From NCBI GenBank assembly GCA_017623955.1, contig JAGAOA010000244.1:1-5555 (forward strand): a stretch of 5,555 nt of DNA. The letters run 5' to 3'. Shown piece by piece: positions 1-5,555 of this stretch. Numbering within the stretch: position 1 is the stretch's first letter; each line of letters starts with the position of its first letter. Made by a program: the position numbers and the translations under genes. A model generated the notes under the pieces. The model saw only the letters and a list, made by a program, of their open reading frames with translations. It ran no database searches and had not been told where the DNA came from. The DNA is from Opitutales bacterium. Lineage in GTDB: Bacteria; Verrucomicrobiota; Verrucomicrobiae; Opitutales; CAG-312.

Positions 1-1286
1 ACTGATAACATAGTATCTTTATCTCCTACCATATTTGATTTTATTTTATTGAAAGCTATTTTTATGTCACTTGCAGTACTATTTTGAATTTTTACTTCAA
101 AAGCCGAAGGTTCTATTGCCCAAAAAAACAATATCGAACAAACAACCCCCATCAATATGCATCGCATGTAAAAAAATGCACCTGCCCTATTAAAACCTAT
201 GAAACGAAATACACCAGATGATATTATAGACATACCTATAATAACTAACAGTATTTTCATCGCCAAAGCTACATTCAAATTTTTTGCACATAAAGGAGCA
301 AATAAATTTTTCATAGGTGAACAATAAGAGTCTATAAAATCCTCAAATGGGGAATTTTCATATATTGGTTTTTTATTCTCAAGAAGTATTTTCACACCTC
401 CTTCGCCATACCCTAAAGCAAATGACAAATTACCCCATTCTCTTATTTTCGCATTTTTCAAATAATCGTAACACAAATTAGAATTCCCCATCAATATTGT
501 TGCTGAATACATACAACATCTAAAGTGAGAATCTTTTTGTGAAATAAAAATTTTTGCAAAATCAAAAACTTCATCAGTATGTTGAAAAACTTTAAATAAC
601 GTAGATAATGAACTATAATCTAGATTTTTCGACAAAGCAAAAATTCCAATAATGCAAGTTTCAAACTTCTCTTGCGTAGCGGAGTTAGATATATCTGATA
701 TCATAGACGACAATTCATAAGCAAAATTTTCACTCATATTTGAAGATTGAGCCAACAGAGCCATACTCAATAATGCAGCTTCATACGGAGCTCCTGCACT
801 AGTGTAAGAAGGCGGCAACATCGTTGTATTTAAATTGCGTAAATTCAAAATTTTCCTAACCGCAGAACTCTTTGTTTGCGACAAAAAATCTAATAATTTC
901 TTTCTATTTTCTCGTGAAGCCAACGTATCATATACTGGAATAAAATTACCTTTTGAGAATTCAACTGATGAACAAAATGTTTCAAAAAAGGGAGAATCTC
1001 CCCCGCTTATTCGCCAAATTGGATACTTATTCAATAGTTTTTCAGCAGATACTTCAAAAGATTCTGGCATATGCATACATTTTGCAACTATCAAAGCAGT
1101 AGATACTTGAGAATTATCCAACGATAACATCGCCACATCTTCTAATGTTTTAGTAGATTTTCCAGCAGCTATTATTATATGCTTATCAACCGCCGTAAAA
1201 TACGCAGGAATCGAACATGCCAAAAACAATACGGCAATCCCCGTAAATACGAGAAATAATGCCAGAATTTGTTTTATTATACGCAT
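1..1286 (-). CDS. Membrane-associated protein of unknown function (3' end outside window)
   Basis: The minus strand stays open for 428 codons from the ATG at 1286 down to the left edge, with no stop, so the C-terminus lies outside the window. An in-frame TGA two codons upstream of this ATG makes it the first possible start. Residues 3-30 form a hydrophobic segment after MRIIK, a signal anchor or signal peptide. Its FLAC at residues 21-24 is a poor lipobox. A long, mostly soluble helical-looking region follows (residues 31-340), with two further hydrophobic segments at about 341-366 and 374-393. The protein therefore probably sits in the cytoplasmic membrane with a large extracytoplasmic domain. 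I recognise no catalytic motif. The segment IPAYFTAVD (26-34) recalls a PAHFRAVD-like stretch in conserved hypothetical proteins of Verrucomicrobiota/Lentisphaerota, from memory only. It is divergent from tpx. The reading frame is secure; the function is unknown. Confidence 0.85.
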   Translation of the reverse strand, partial: MRIIKQILALFLVFTGIAVLFLACSIPAYFTAVDKHIIIAAGKSTKTLEDVAMLSLDNSQVSTALIVAKCMHMPESFEVSAEKLLNKYPIWRISGGDSPFFETFCSSVEFSKGNFIPVYDTLASRENRKKLLDFLSQTKSSAVRKILNLRNLNTTMLPPSYTSAGAPYEAALLSMALLAQSSNMSENFAYELSSMISDISNSATQEKFETCIIGIFALSKNLDYSSLSTLFKVFQHTDEVFDFAKIFISQKDSHFRCCMYSATILMGNSNLCYDYLKNAKIREWGNLSFALGYGEGGVKILLENKKPIYENSPFEDFIDSYCSPMKNLFAPLCAKNLNVALAMKILLVIIGMSIISSGVFRFIGFNRAGAFFYMRCILMGVVCSILFFWAIEPSAFEVKIQNSTASDIKIAFNKIKSNMVGDKDTMLS

Positions 1287-1318
1287 ACATCAATTTGAGC
1301 ATATTTTACAAACAATAG

Positions 1319-1349
1319 CAAACTTATTATGTAACTAAAAAACGACAAA
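1319..1349 (-). promoter_or_regulatory. Candidate promoter for the minus-strand membrane protein gene
   Basis: On the minus strand, TTTG (1349-1346) lies 19 bp upstream of TAAGTTTG (1326-1319). This fits the Bacteroidota-type TTTG/TAnnTTTG promoter and would give a leader of roughly 25 nt. The proteins point to the PVC group rather than Bacteroidota, so the match may be chance in T-rich DNA. An alternative is a sigma70-like -10 TAAAAT at 1308-1303, but no convincing -35 goes with it. Confidence 0.2.
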
Positions 1350-1430
1350 AAATGCGTAAAAAATATGTAAAAAAAATAAAAAAATGTACAAAAAATGCTC
1401 ATTTTTTTAAGAAAAATGCCGATTTTTTTA
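1337..1430. promoter_or_regulatory. Phased A/T tracts, probably intrinsically curved DNA, upstream of tpx
   Basis: Nine homopolymeric A or T tracts of 5-8 bp lie at 1337-1342, 1347-1352, 1358-1363, 1369-1376, 1378-1384, 1390-1395, 1402-1408, 1412-1416 and 1423-1429. Their centres are on average about 10.8 bp apart, close to the helical repeat, which is the arrangement that produces static DNA bending. The stretch fills most of the divergent intergenic region, so it could help regulate one or both flanking genes. The tract positions are read directly; the curvature and the role are inferred. Confidence 0.5.
1391..1430. repeat. Two tandem 19-bp dyad elements offset by 21 bp
   Basis: AAAAATGCTCATTTTTTTA (1391-1409) and AAAAATGCCGATTTTTTTA (1412-1430) match at 17 of 19 positions and start exactly 21 bp apart, two helical turns. 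Each is a small inverted repeat: an A-rich arm ending in T, a 4-bp centre, then A plus a T-rich arm. The second copy ends four bases before the tpx ATG. Tandem dyads on one face of the helix upstream of a gene would suit a repressor or activator site. Simple A/T bias could produce part of this pattern. Confidence 0.4.
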
Positions 1431-1434
1431 CATT

Positions 1435-1941
1435 ATGGATACAAAATTCAAAGGAAATGCGGTTGAATTATCGGGCGATTTCATCAAAGAAGGACAAGAG
1501 GCTCCAAACTTCTGTCTTGCGAAAGGTGATTTAACAAATCTAACTCTAGATAATTTTAAAGGACAAAAAATCATCTTAAATATCTTTCCTAGTTTAGACA
1601 CATCAGTTTGTGCTATGACGGTTAGACGATTTAATCAATAAGCCTCTAACTTACAAAATATAAAAATCTTATGTATATCGAAAGACTTGCCATTTGCTCA
1701 AACCCGATTTTGCATAGCTGAGGGAATAGAAAATGTTATAATGCTTTCCGACTGCCGATATAAATCAAAATTTGGCAAGCATTACGGCGTACAAATTAAA
1801 AATGGTACTTTATGCGGACTTCTAGCTAGGGCTATCGTTGTAATTGATGAAAATGGAAAAGTTATTTACTCTGCCCTTAACAAAGAAATTACAGAAGAAC
1901 CCGATTACAAAGCAGTAATTGCTCTCATAAAATCGTGCTAA
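1435..1941 (+). pseudogene. tpx: Thiol peroxidase (Tpx, atypical 2-Cys peroxiredoxin) interrupted by an in-frame stop
   Basis: Tpx reduces hydrogen peroxide and alkyl hydroperoxides using thioredoxin; in Gram-negative bacteria such as E. coli it is found mainly in the periplasm. Read through in one frame from the ATG at 1435 to the TAA at 1939-1941, this locus gives 168 codons, the same as E. coli Tpx, and aligns along its whole length. The peroxidatic cysteine is at residue 59 in SLDTSVCAMTVRRFN, the resolving cysteine at 93 in LPFAQTRFCIAEG, and the C-terminal ARAIVVIDENGKVIY and EITEEPDY blocks are present. Codon 69, just after RRFNQ, is TAA (1639-1641). E. coli has Leu there, and TTA to TAA is one base change. 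No frameshift or other damage is visible. The first part alone would lack the resolving cysteine. No ATG occurs between the stop and codon 103, and the TTG at codon 85 would begin after the peroxidatic cysteine. It is either a recent nonsense mutation or a sequence error. Confidence 0.9.
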
Positions 1942-1968
1942 AAAAATCCGTTTTATATTGACAATTTT

Positions 1969-2015
1969 TTAGGAACTACCAACCTTGAAAAATACACAAT
2001 TAGGTAGAACCCTAA
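1969..2015 (+). promoter_or_regulatory. Possible leader hairpin with alternative pairing ahead of prs
   Basis: TTAGG (1969-1973) plus CTACC (1976-1980) can pair with GGTAG (2003-2007) plus CCTAA (2011-2015). This gives two 5-bp helices around an AA/AAC internal loop, with a 22-nt terminal loop. A competing 5-bp hairpin pairs TTAGG (2000-2004) with the same CCTAA. The structure ends 14 nt before the prs ATG. A TTGACA at 1958-1963 could be a -35 element, but no good -10 follows at 17 bp. If transcribed, the two folds are mutually exclusive and could affect translation initiation. This is speculative. Confidence 0.25.
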
Positions 2016-2029
2016 GCAATATAAAACAG

Positions 2030-2983
2030 ATGAAAATCGACAATCTCAAAATATTCACAGGTAGAGCTCATCCAGAGCTTGCTAAAGCTATAACGAATAG
2101 TCTGCAAATTCCACTCGGTAATATGTTAGTGGAATCATTCCCAGACAGTGAAACTTTTGTAAAGGTACACGACCATATAAGAGGTGATGACGTTTTCATC
2201 ATTCAACCTACTTGCAATCCTACAAACGAAAATGTTATGGAATTGTTCATTATGGTTGATGCTATTAAGCGTGCATCGGCAAAGCGTATTACCGCGGTAT
2301 TGCCATTCTTTGGTTATGCTCGTCAGGATAGAAAAGACCAACCTCGTGTTCCAATTACAGCAAAGTTGGTAGCAAACTTGCTAGTTGCTGCAGGTGTTGA
2401 CAGAGTTTTAACTCTCGACTTGCACGCAACTCAAATTCAAGGCTTTTTTGATATTCCTTGCGACCATCTATACGCTTCTCCTGTAATTTATGATTATTTG
2501 AAGGATCAACCAGCAGAAAATCTCACAGTATTCTCTCCTGATGTTGGTGGTTTGAAACGTGCTCAGGCATACGCAACTATGTTTGATTGTCAGTTGGGCT
2601 TTATCGCCAAACGTAGAATAAATGCTGAAACAGTTGAAGCTACAAATTTGGTGGGAGATGTTGAAGGCAGAGATATTCTCATTGTTGACGATATGACAGA
2701 AACTGCTGGAACACTTACAGCAGCTGCAAAAATTCTGAAAAACAATGGTGCAAAATCGGTTAAGGCTGCTGTTACACACGCACAATTAACAGATTCAGCA
2801 TTTGATAGACTTTCAGAAAATTGGTTAGATGAACTTATAGTTACAGATTCTATTCCACCTCAAGAAAGATTTAAAGATTATCCGATAACAGTTCTTTCTG
2901 TTGCACCTCTATTGACTGAAGCAATTTTGAGAATACACAATAACCTTTCGGTTACATCGTTGTTCAAAGTTAAAGGTTTCTAA
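2030..2983 (+). CDS. prs: Ribose-phosphate diphosphokinase (PRPP synthetase)
   Basis: Prs transfers diphosphate from ATP to ribose 5-phosphate, making PRPP for purine, pyrimidine, histidine, tryptophan and NAD synthesis in the cytoplasm. From the ATG at 2030 the protein has 317 residues, the usual family length. Visible class I signatures are FPDSE at 37-41 (commonly FxDGE), the ATP-binding region FFGYARQDRK at 93-102, the Mg-binding LDLHATQIQGFF at 129-140 with His132, and SPDVGG at 169-174. Also present are the catalytic KRR at 194-196 and the PRPP-binding loop DDMTETAGT at 220-228. A TTG at 1985 would add 15 residues, but those do not resemble Prs, whereas MKIDNLKIFTGRAHPELA matches the normal N-terminus. 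It lies 88 bp after the tpx stop and ends at a strong terminator, so it may be read alone or with tpx. Its sequence is closest in style to PVC-group enzymes. Confidence 0.97.
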   Translation: MKIDNLKIFTGRAHPELAKAITNSLQIPLGNMLVESFPDSETFVKVHDHIRGDDVFIIQPTCNPTNENVMELFIMVDAIKRASAKRITAVLPFFGYARQDRKDQPRVPITAKLVANLLVAAGVDRVLTLDLHATQIQGFFDIPCDHLYASPVIYDYLKDQPAENLTVFSPDVGGLKRAQAYATMFDCQLGFIAKRRINAETVEATNLVGDVEGRDILIVDDMTETAGTLTAAAKILKNNGAKSVKAAVTHAQLTDSAFDRLSENWLDELIVTDSIPPQERFKDYPITVLSVAPLLTEAILRIHNNLSVTSLFKVKGF

Positions 2984-3007
2984 AAAGCAAACAAATTTAC
3001 ACAAAGC

Positions 3008-3037
3008 AAAACGCATCGGAAATTAGATGCGTTTTTT
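3008..3037 (+). terminator. Rho-independent terminator after prs
   Basis: ACGCATC (3011-3017) and GATGCGT (3026-3032) form a perfect 7-bp stem with an 8-nt loop. The stem can be extended by AAA (3008-3010) pairing with TTT (3033-3035). A T-tract runs from 3032 to 3037, then GTTTT. It begins 24 bp after the prs stop codon and separates prs from the following operon. Confidence 0.9.
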
Positions 3038-3042
3038 GTTTT

Positions 3043-3217
3043 ATAAAAATCAATATGTTGGAATGTGTTTACAATTTCTATATATGAAAAAAAACACTCT
3101 ATCAATATTACAGAAAAAGCAACAAATAATATAATAGAAAACAGCCTCACAACATATAAAAATTTTTGTCAAAAAAAACTCGACATTGCATATATAAAAC
3201 ATAGTTTCTTGTGTTGT
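3043..3217 (+). promoter_or_regulatory. Intergenic region expected to hold the promoter of the aldolase operon
   Basis: These 175 bp between the prs terminator and the aldolase ATG are AT-rich and must contain the operon promoter, but nothing matches a consensus well. The best sigma70-like candidate is TTGGAA (3058-3063), a 17-bp spacer and TATATG (3081-3086), with four of six matches at each box. A second is TTGTCA (3166-3171) with TATATA (3191-3196) at a 19-bp spacing. An open frame from a GTG at 3065 crosses the region in frame with the aldolase, but its 51 residues look like translated spacer and lack homology or a signal sequence. Confidence 0.3.
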
Positions 3218-4225
3218 ATGAAACAACTTAATAGACGCAACTTCTTAAAAGCTGGTGCAAGTATGGCTGCACTCGGAATTTTTCAAAACACATCTTTTGC
3301 TCAAAGTAATTCTTCGCAAAAAATGTCTAAAGTAAAATTTAGTGGAATTATGCCAGCTCTCATAACTCCATTCGACAAAAATGGCAAAATAATGGAAGAT
3401 GTTGTTCAAAAGCTTATCGACTATCAACTAAATGCAGGTGTACAAGGTTTTTATGTATTAGGTGGTACAGGAGAAGGCGTTGTTCTTACAATAGATCAAC
3501 GCAAAGCTATGGTCGATGCCACAATAAAAGCAAATAGAGGACGCGGCAAAATTATCATTCACACTGGTGCTATAAATCAAAACGAAGTTATGGAAATGAC
3601 TCGCTACGCAACAAAAGCTGGTGCCGATGGAATTTCATCAATATTGCCTTCAATTTACTTCAAATACAATATGAAAGAACTGTGCACATACTACAAGAAA
3701 ATGGCAGACAACACAAACTTGCCTATCTTGGTGTACGCAAACCACACTGGCAATGGTGTCGATGTAAACGCAATGATTGATGAGTTGTTGAATATCGACA
3801 ACATAATTGGTGCAAAAGACACACGTGCAAATTATTATCAGATGTGGAATTTGAAACAACTCAATGGTGGAAATATCAACGTTATAAATGGTCCAGATGA
3901 ATCGCTTTTGTGTGGTCTTACAATGGGTGCCGATGGTGGTATTGGTACAACATACAACGTAATGCCTGAAATATATGTTCAGCTATATAAAAAATTTAAA
4001 GCTGGCGATATTCAAGGTGCTATGCAAATGCAAACTAAAGCAAATAAGGTTATAAAAGTGTTGCTCGACTGGGGTGAAGGTTATGTTATCAGAACAACTA
4101 AAGAAACCTTGAAACTGCGTGGTATAGATGTTGGCGACTCGGCTTTACCTGCACTACCTTTTGAAAAGTCAAAACTTAATGCATTTAAAAAAGCAATGCA
4201 AGACGCTGGTTATAATTTTTCATAA
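3218..4225 (+). CDS. Exported N-acetylneuraminate lyase/dihydrodipicolinate synthase family aldolase
   Basis: This is a class I (Schiff-base) TIM-barrel aldolase of 335 residues. The start at 3218 gives an N-terminus with a twin-arginine signal, RRNFLKAG at 6-13, then a hydrophobic stretch and a likely cut after SFA (26-28), so the protein probably acts in the periplasm. The barrel begins near residue 41 (FSGIMPALITPFD). The family GxTGE loop is GGTGEG at 82-87, the catalytic tyrosine is Tyr173 in ILVYAN, and the Schiff-base lysine is Lys200 in IIGAKDT. The C-terminal half strongly resembles N-acetylneuraminate lyase, with GPDE (225-228), GADGGIGTTYNVM (237-249) and GDIQ...QTKANKVI. E. coli NanA has Ser47 in GGSTGE, but the aligned residue here is Gly83, so sialic acid cleavage is plausible but unproven; another 2-keto acid may be the substrate. 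It is first in a likely operon with the phosphodiesterase gene 16 bp downstream. Confidence 0.88.
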   Translation: MKQLNRRNFLKAGASMAALGIFQNTSFAQSNSSQKMSKVKFSGIMPALITPFDKNGKIMEDVVQKLIDYQLNAGVQGFYVLGGTGEGVVLTIDQRKAMVDATIKANRGRGKIIIHTGAINQNEVMEMTRYATKAGADGISSILPSIYFKYNMKELCTYYKKMADNTNLPILVYANHTGNGVDVNAMIDELLNIDNIIGAKDTRANYYQMWNLKQLNGGNINVINGPDESLLCGLTMGADGGIGTTYNVMPEIYVQLYKKFKAGDIQGAMQMQTKANKVIKVLLDWGEGYVIRTTKETLKLRGIDVGDSALPALPFEKSKLNAFKKAMQDAGYNFS

Positions 4226-4241
4226 ATGAAAAAAAAACATC

Positions 4242-5198
4242 ATGAATAAACGCATATTCTTAAAAACAATATTTTGTGCAACATTATTGTTGCCATTGTC
4301 GATTTTCGCAAAAGAAAAAACTCGTGCAGAAATTCTACTTGAACAACTAAAAGATCCAAATTGCAAAAAAGTATTTGTTGTTGCTCATAGAGGCGACTGG
4401 CGAAACGCTTGCGAAAACTCGCTACATGCAATTCAAAGTTGCATTGATATGGGTGTTGATATTGTAGAAATTGACGTACGTCCCACCAAAGACGGCGTGC
4501 TTATTTTAAATCACGATAAAGATTTCAAACGCACTGGTGCTTTGGTAAACAAGAAAAACGCTTACAAAAATCTGGCAAAAAAAGGTGAAGGTAATGTTAG
4601 TGACTACACTTATGCAGAAATTCAAAAATACTTTGTAATGCGCAATGGTGCTGGCTCTCCTACCCCTTGGAAATTCTCAACACTTAAAGAAGCTATGCAG
4701 TTAGCAAAAGGCAAAATCTTAGTCAATATCGACAAAGGTTCTGCATATATGGACAAAGTTCAAAAAGTTTTAGAAGAAACAGGAACGGAAAATCAGGTTA
4801 TCTACAAAGGTGGTGCTCCCTATCAACGTGTACGCAAACAGTATGGAGAATTGCTCGATAAAATCATCTATATGCCAATAACATCAGACTCTAACAAAAA
4901 CTTTTCGACATATATAGATGAATTTATAACAAACTATCGCCCTCTTGCATTCGAGCTAATTTACAAAACTGAAAACTCGCCAATGCTTGAGAAAATTAAA
5001 GAAATAAAAAAGCACAAAATTAAAGTTTGGGTAAATACGCTATGGCCACGCATGCAAGCAGGACACTCTGATGAATATGCGTATCTTGACCCAGATGCAC
5101 ATTGGGGCTGGGTTATACGTCATGGTGCAGACATCATGCAAACCGACCGCCCCGCCGATATGTTGAAATATCTTCGCAGTAAAGGATTACACGAATAA
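4242..5198 (+). CDS. Exported glycerophosphodiester phosphodiesterase family protein
   Basis: Family members hydrolyse glycerophosphodiesters to glycerol 3-phosphate and an alcohol, using a metal ion. The 318-residue product begins with a Sec signal peptide (MNKR, hydrophobic core at 5-22, likely cut after SIFA at 23), so it is probably periplasmic or outside the cell. The GDPD barrel starts with AHRGDW at 48-53 (His49, Arg50). It continues with EN at 58-59, VEIDVRPTKDGVLILNHD at 75-92 containing metal ligands Glu76 and Asp78 and catalytic His91, and NIDKG at 162-166 in place of the usual E-x-K strand. It ends with IMQTDRPADMLKYLRSKGLH, the common family C-terminus. Another ATG at 4226 directly follows the aldolase stop but is in a different frame and soon stops. 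The 16-bp gap suggests co-transcription. The exact substrate is not evident; inositol-containing phosphodiesters are also possible. The catalytic set appears complete. Confidence 0.93.
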   Translation: MNKRIFLKTIFCATLLLPLSIFAKEKTRAEILLEQLKDPNCKKVFVVAHRGDWRNACENSLHAIQSCIDMGVDIVEIDVRPTKDGVLILNHDKDFKRTGALVNKKNAYKNLAKKGEGNVSDYTYAEIQKYFVMRNGAGSPTPWKFSTLKEAMQLAKGKILVNIDKGSAYMDKVQKVLEETGTENQVIYKGGAPYQRVRKQYGELLDKIIYMPITSDSNKNFSTYIDEFITNYRPLAFELIYKTENSPMLEKIKEIKKHKIKVWVNTLWPRMQAGHSDEYAYLDPDAHWGWVIRHGADIMQTDRPADMLKYLRSKGLHE

Positions 5199-5224
5199 TT
5201 CTTTTACGTTGTAGTAAGAAAATA

Positions 5225-5255
5225 AAAAAATGGACAAGTTACTTGTCCATTTTTT
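5225..5255. terminator. Bidirectional rho-independent terminator
   Basis: This 31-bp segment is a perfect odd palindrome centred on 5240. GGACAAG (5232-5238), a TTA loop and CTTGTCC (5242-5248) form the core, flanked by an A-tract (5225-5230) and a T-tract (5250-5255). The same hairpin followed by U residues forms in transcripts from either strand. It lies 26 bp after the phosphodiesterase stop and 7 bp from the stop of the convergent DUF4091 gene, so it can end both. Confidence 0.93.
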
Positions 5256-5262
5256 ACATATT

Positions 5263-5555
5263 TTAATTACTTAAGCGTTCGATGTGTTCGGCTACTTTAT
5301 TTCGCAATATCTGTATAACTTCGGGATTTGGCAAAAATTCAGCCGACTTACGTCCTCCAGCATTTGGATAAATTGCCAAAGACCTAATTTCATCTATTAA
5401 CTTCAATGCTTCAGCATCATTATGTTGCTTTGCGAGTTTTTCAAGAAGTATGTAGTACTCGTAGTCTTCTTGACCATCGCGCATAGATTCAAGTCGAACT
5501 GATGGATAGAGCGCTTTCTTGCCAAGATATTCAGCATCGTATATGAAATATCCAT
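5263..5555 (-). CDS. C-terminal end of a DUF4091 (glycoside hydrolase-like) protein
   Basis: Only the last 96 codons lie inside the window; the frame stays open to the right edge, so the gene starts outside it. An internal ATG at 5484 should not be taken as the start, because the 23 codons before it belong to the same domain. The fragment reads GYFIYDAEYLGKKALYPSVR, then LESMRDGQEDYEYYILLEKL. This matches the end of DUF4091 proteins, where a GxLxYP-type segment is followed by PSxRLExxRDGxEDYEYL. DUF4091 domains sit at the C-terminus of large, often secreted, glycoside-hydrolase-like proteins; their substrates are mostly unestablished. The last residues form a helical tail ending in HIERLSN. 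The gene converges on the phosphodiesterase gene and shares its terminator. Its catalytic region cannot be judged from here. Confidence 0.85.
   Translation of the reverse strand, partial: GYFIYDAEYLGKKALYPSVRLESMRDGQEDYEYYILLEKLAKQHNDAEALKLIDEIRSLAIYPNAGGRKSAEFLPNPEVIQILRNKVAEHIERLSN

Noticed and set aside
835..1110. Plus-strand open frame of 91 codons
   Set aside because: It lies wholly inside the long minus-strand gene, and the translation has no recognisable motif, so it is an antisense shadow.
1390..1430. A CRISPR-like or satellite repeat array
   Set aside because: There are only two copies, with just two bases between them, and both are A/T-tract dyads; no spacers or further units were found.
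1352..1534. Plus-strand open frame of 60 codons rich in Lys
   Set aside because: It arises from the A-tract region and then runs out of frame over the start of tpx; the Lys-rich product reflects poly-A codons.
1639..1641. Recoding of TAA in tpx as an amino acid
   Set aside because: TAA is the terminal stop of tpx, prs, the aldolase, the phosphodiesterase and the DUF4091 gene, so it is a genuine stop here; no recoding structure was seen.
1985..2029. TTG start giving Prs 15 extra residues, with an AGGA at 1971-1974
   Set aside because: The extension does not resemble Prs, the AGGA is 10 nt away from the TTG, and the ATG at 2030 gives the normal family N-terminus.
2468..2785. Minus-strand 105-codon Cys- and Ser-rich frame inside prs
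   Set aside because: It is antisense to the conserved catalytic region of prs and has no support of its own.
3065..3217. GTG start giving the aldolase 51 extra residues
   Set aside because: It would bury the twin-arginine signal in the interior of the protein, and the residues look like translated AT-rich spacer.

Overview
The window is an AT-rich bacterial segment of ordinary housekeeping and accessory genes. No phage, transposon, CRISPR or RNA gene was seen. The best clue to the organism is the ribose-phosphate diphosphokinase. Its stretches such as MELFIMVDAIKRASAKRITA and PRVPITAKLVANLL read like Lentisphaerota/Verrucomicrobiota (PVC group) proteins, not like the divergent Bacteroidota type. 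The PAYFTAVD segment of the first gene also recalls a conserved hypothetical family of that group. Exported proteins acting on sugars and phosphodiesters would suit a gut or polysaccharide-associated lifestyle. This placement is from memory of family sequences and is only moderately secure. All five stop codons visible at gene ends are TAA, and start regions lack strong Shine-Dalgarno sequences.

Layout, left to right. (1) A long minus-strand frame, open for 428 codons and cut by the left edge, encodes a membrane-associated protein of unknown function. (2) A divergent intergenic region of about 150 bp holds a run of A/T tracts spaced about one helical turn apart, and two near-identical 19-bp dyad elements offset by exactly 21 bp. 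(3) tpx (thiol peroxidase) follows on the plus strand. It is full length and keeps both redox cysteines, but an in-frame TAA interrupts it at codon 69. (4) prs (PRPP synthesis) is intact. It is preceded by a possible leader hairpin with an alternative pairing and followed by a clear intrinsic terminator. (5) A likely two-gene operon encodes a twin-arginine-signal aldolase of the N-acetylneuraminate lyase/dihydrodipicolinate synthase family and a Sec-exported glycerophosphodiester phosphodiesterase-family protein, with a 16-bp gap. (6) A perfect palindromic bidirectional terminator separates this operon from (7) the C-terminal end of a convergent minus-strand DUF4091-type, glycoside-hydrolase-like protein cut by the right edge.

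The aldolase, the phosphodiesterase and perhaps the DUF4091 protein could form an envelope-located module for salvaging host- or plant-derived sugars and lipid head groups. That is inference from location and signal peptides. Nothing here is clearly a new biological system. The points most worth checking are the interrupted tpx, the phased A-tract/dyad region upstream of it, and the apparent export of a normally cytoplasmic aldolase.
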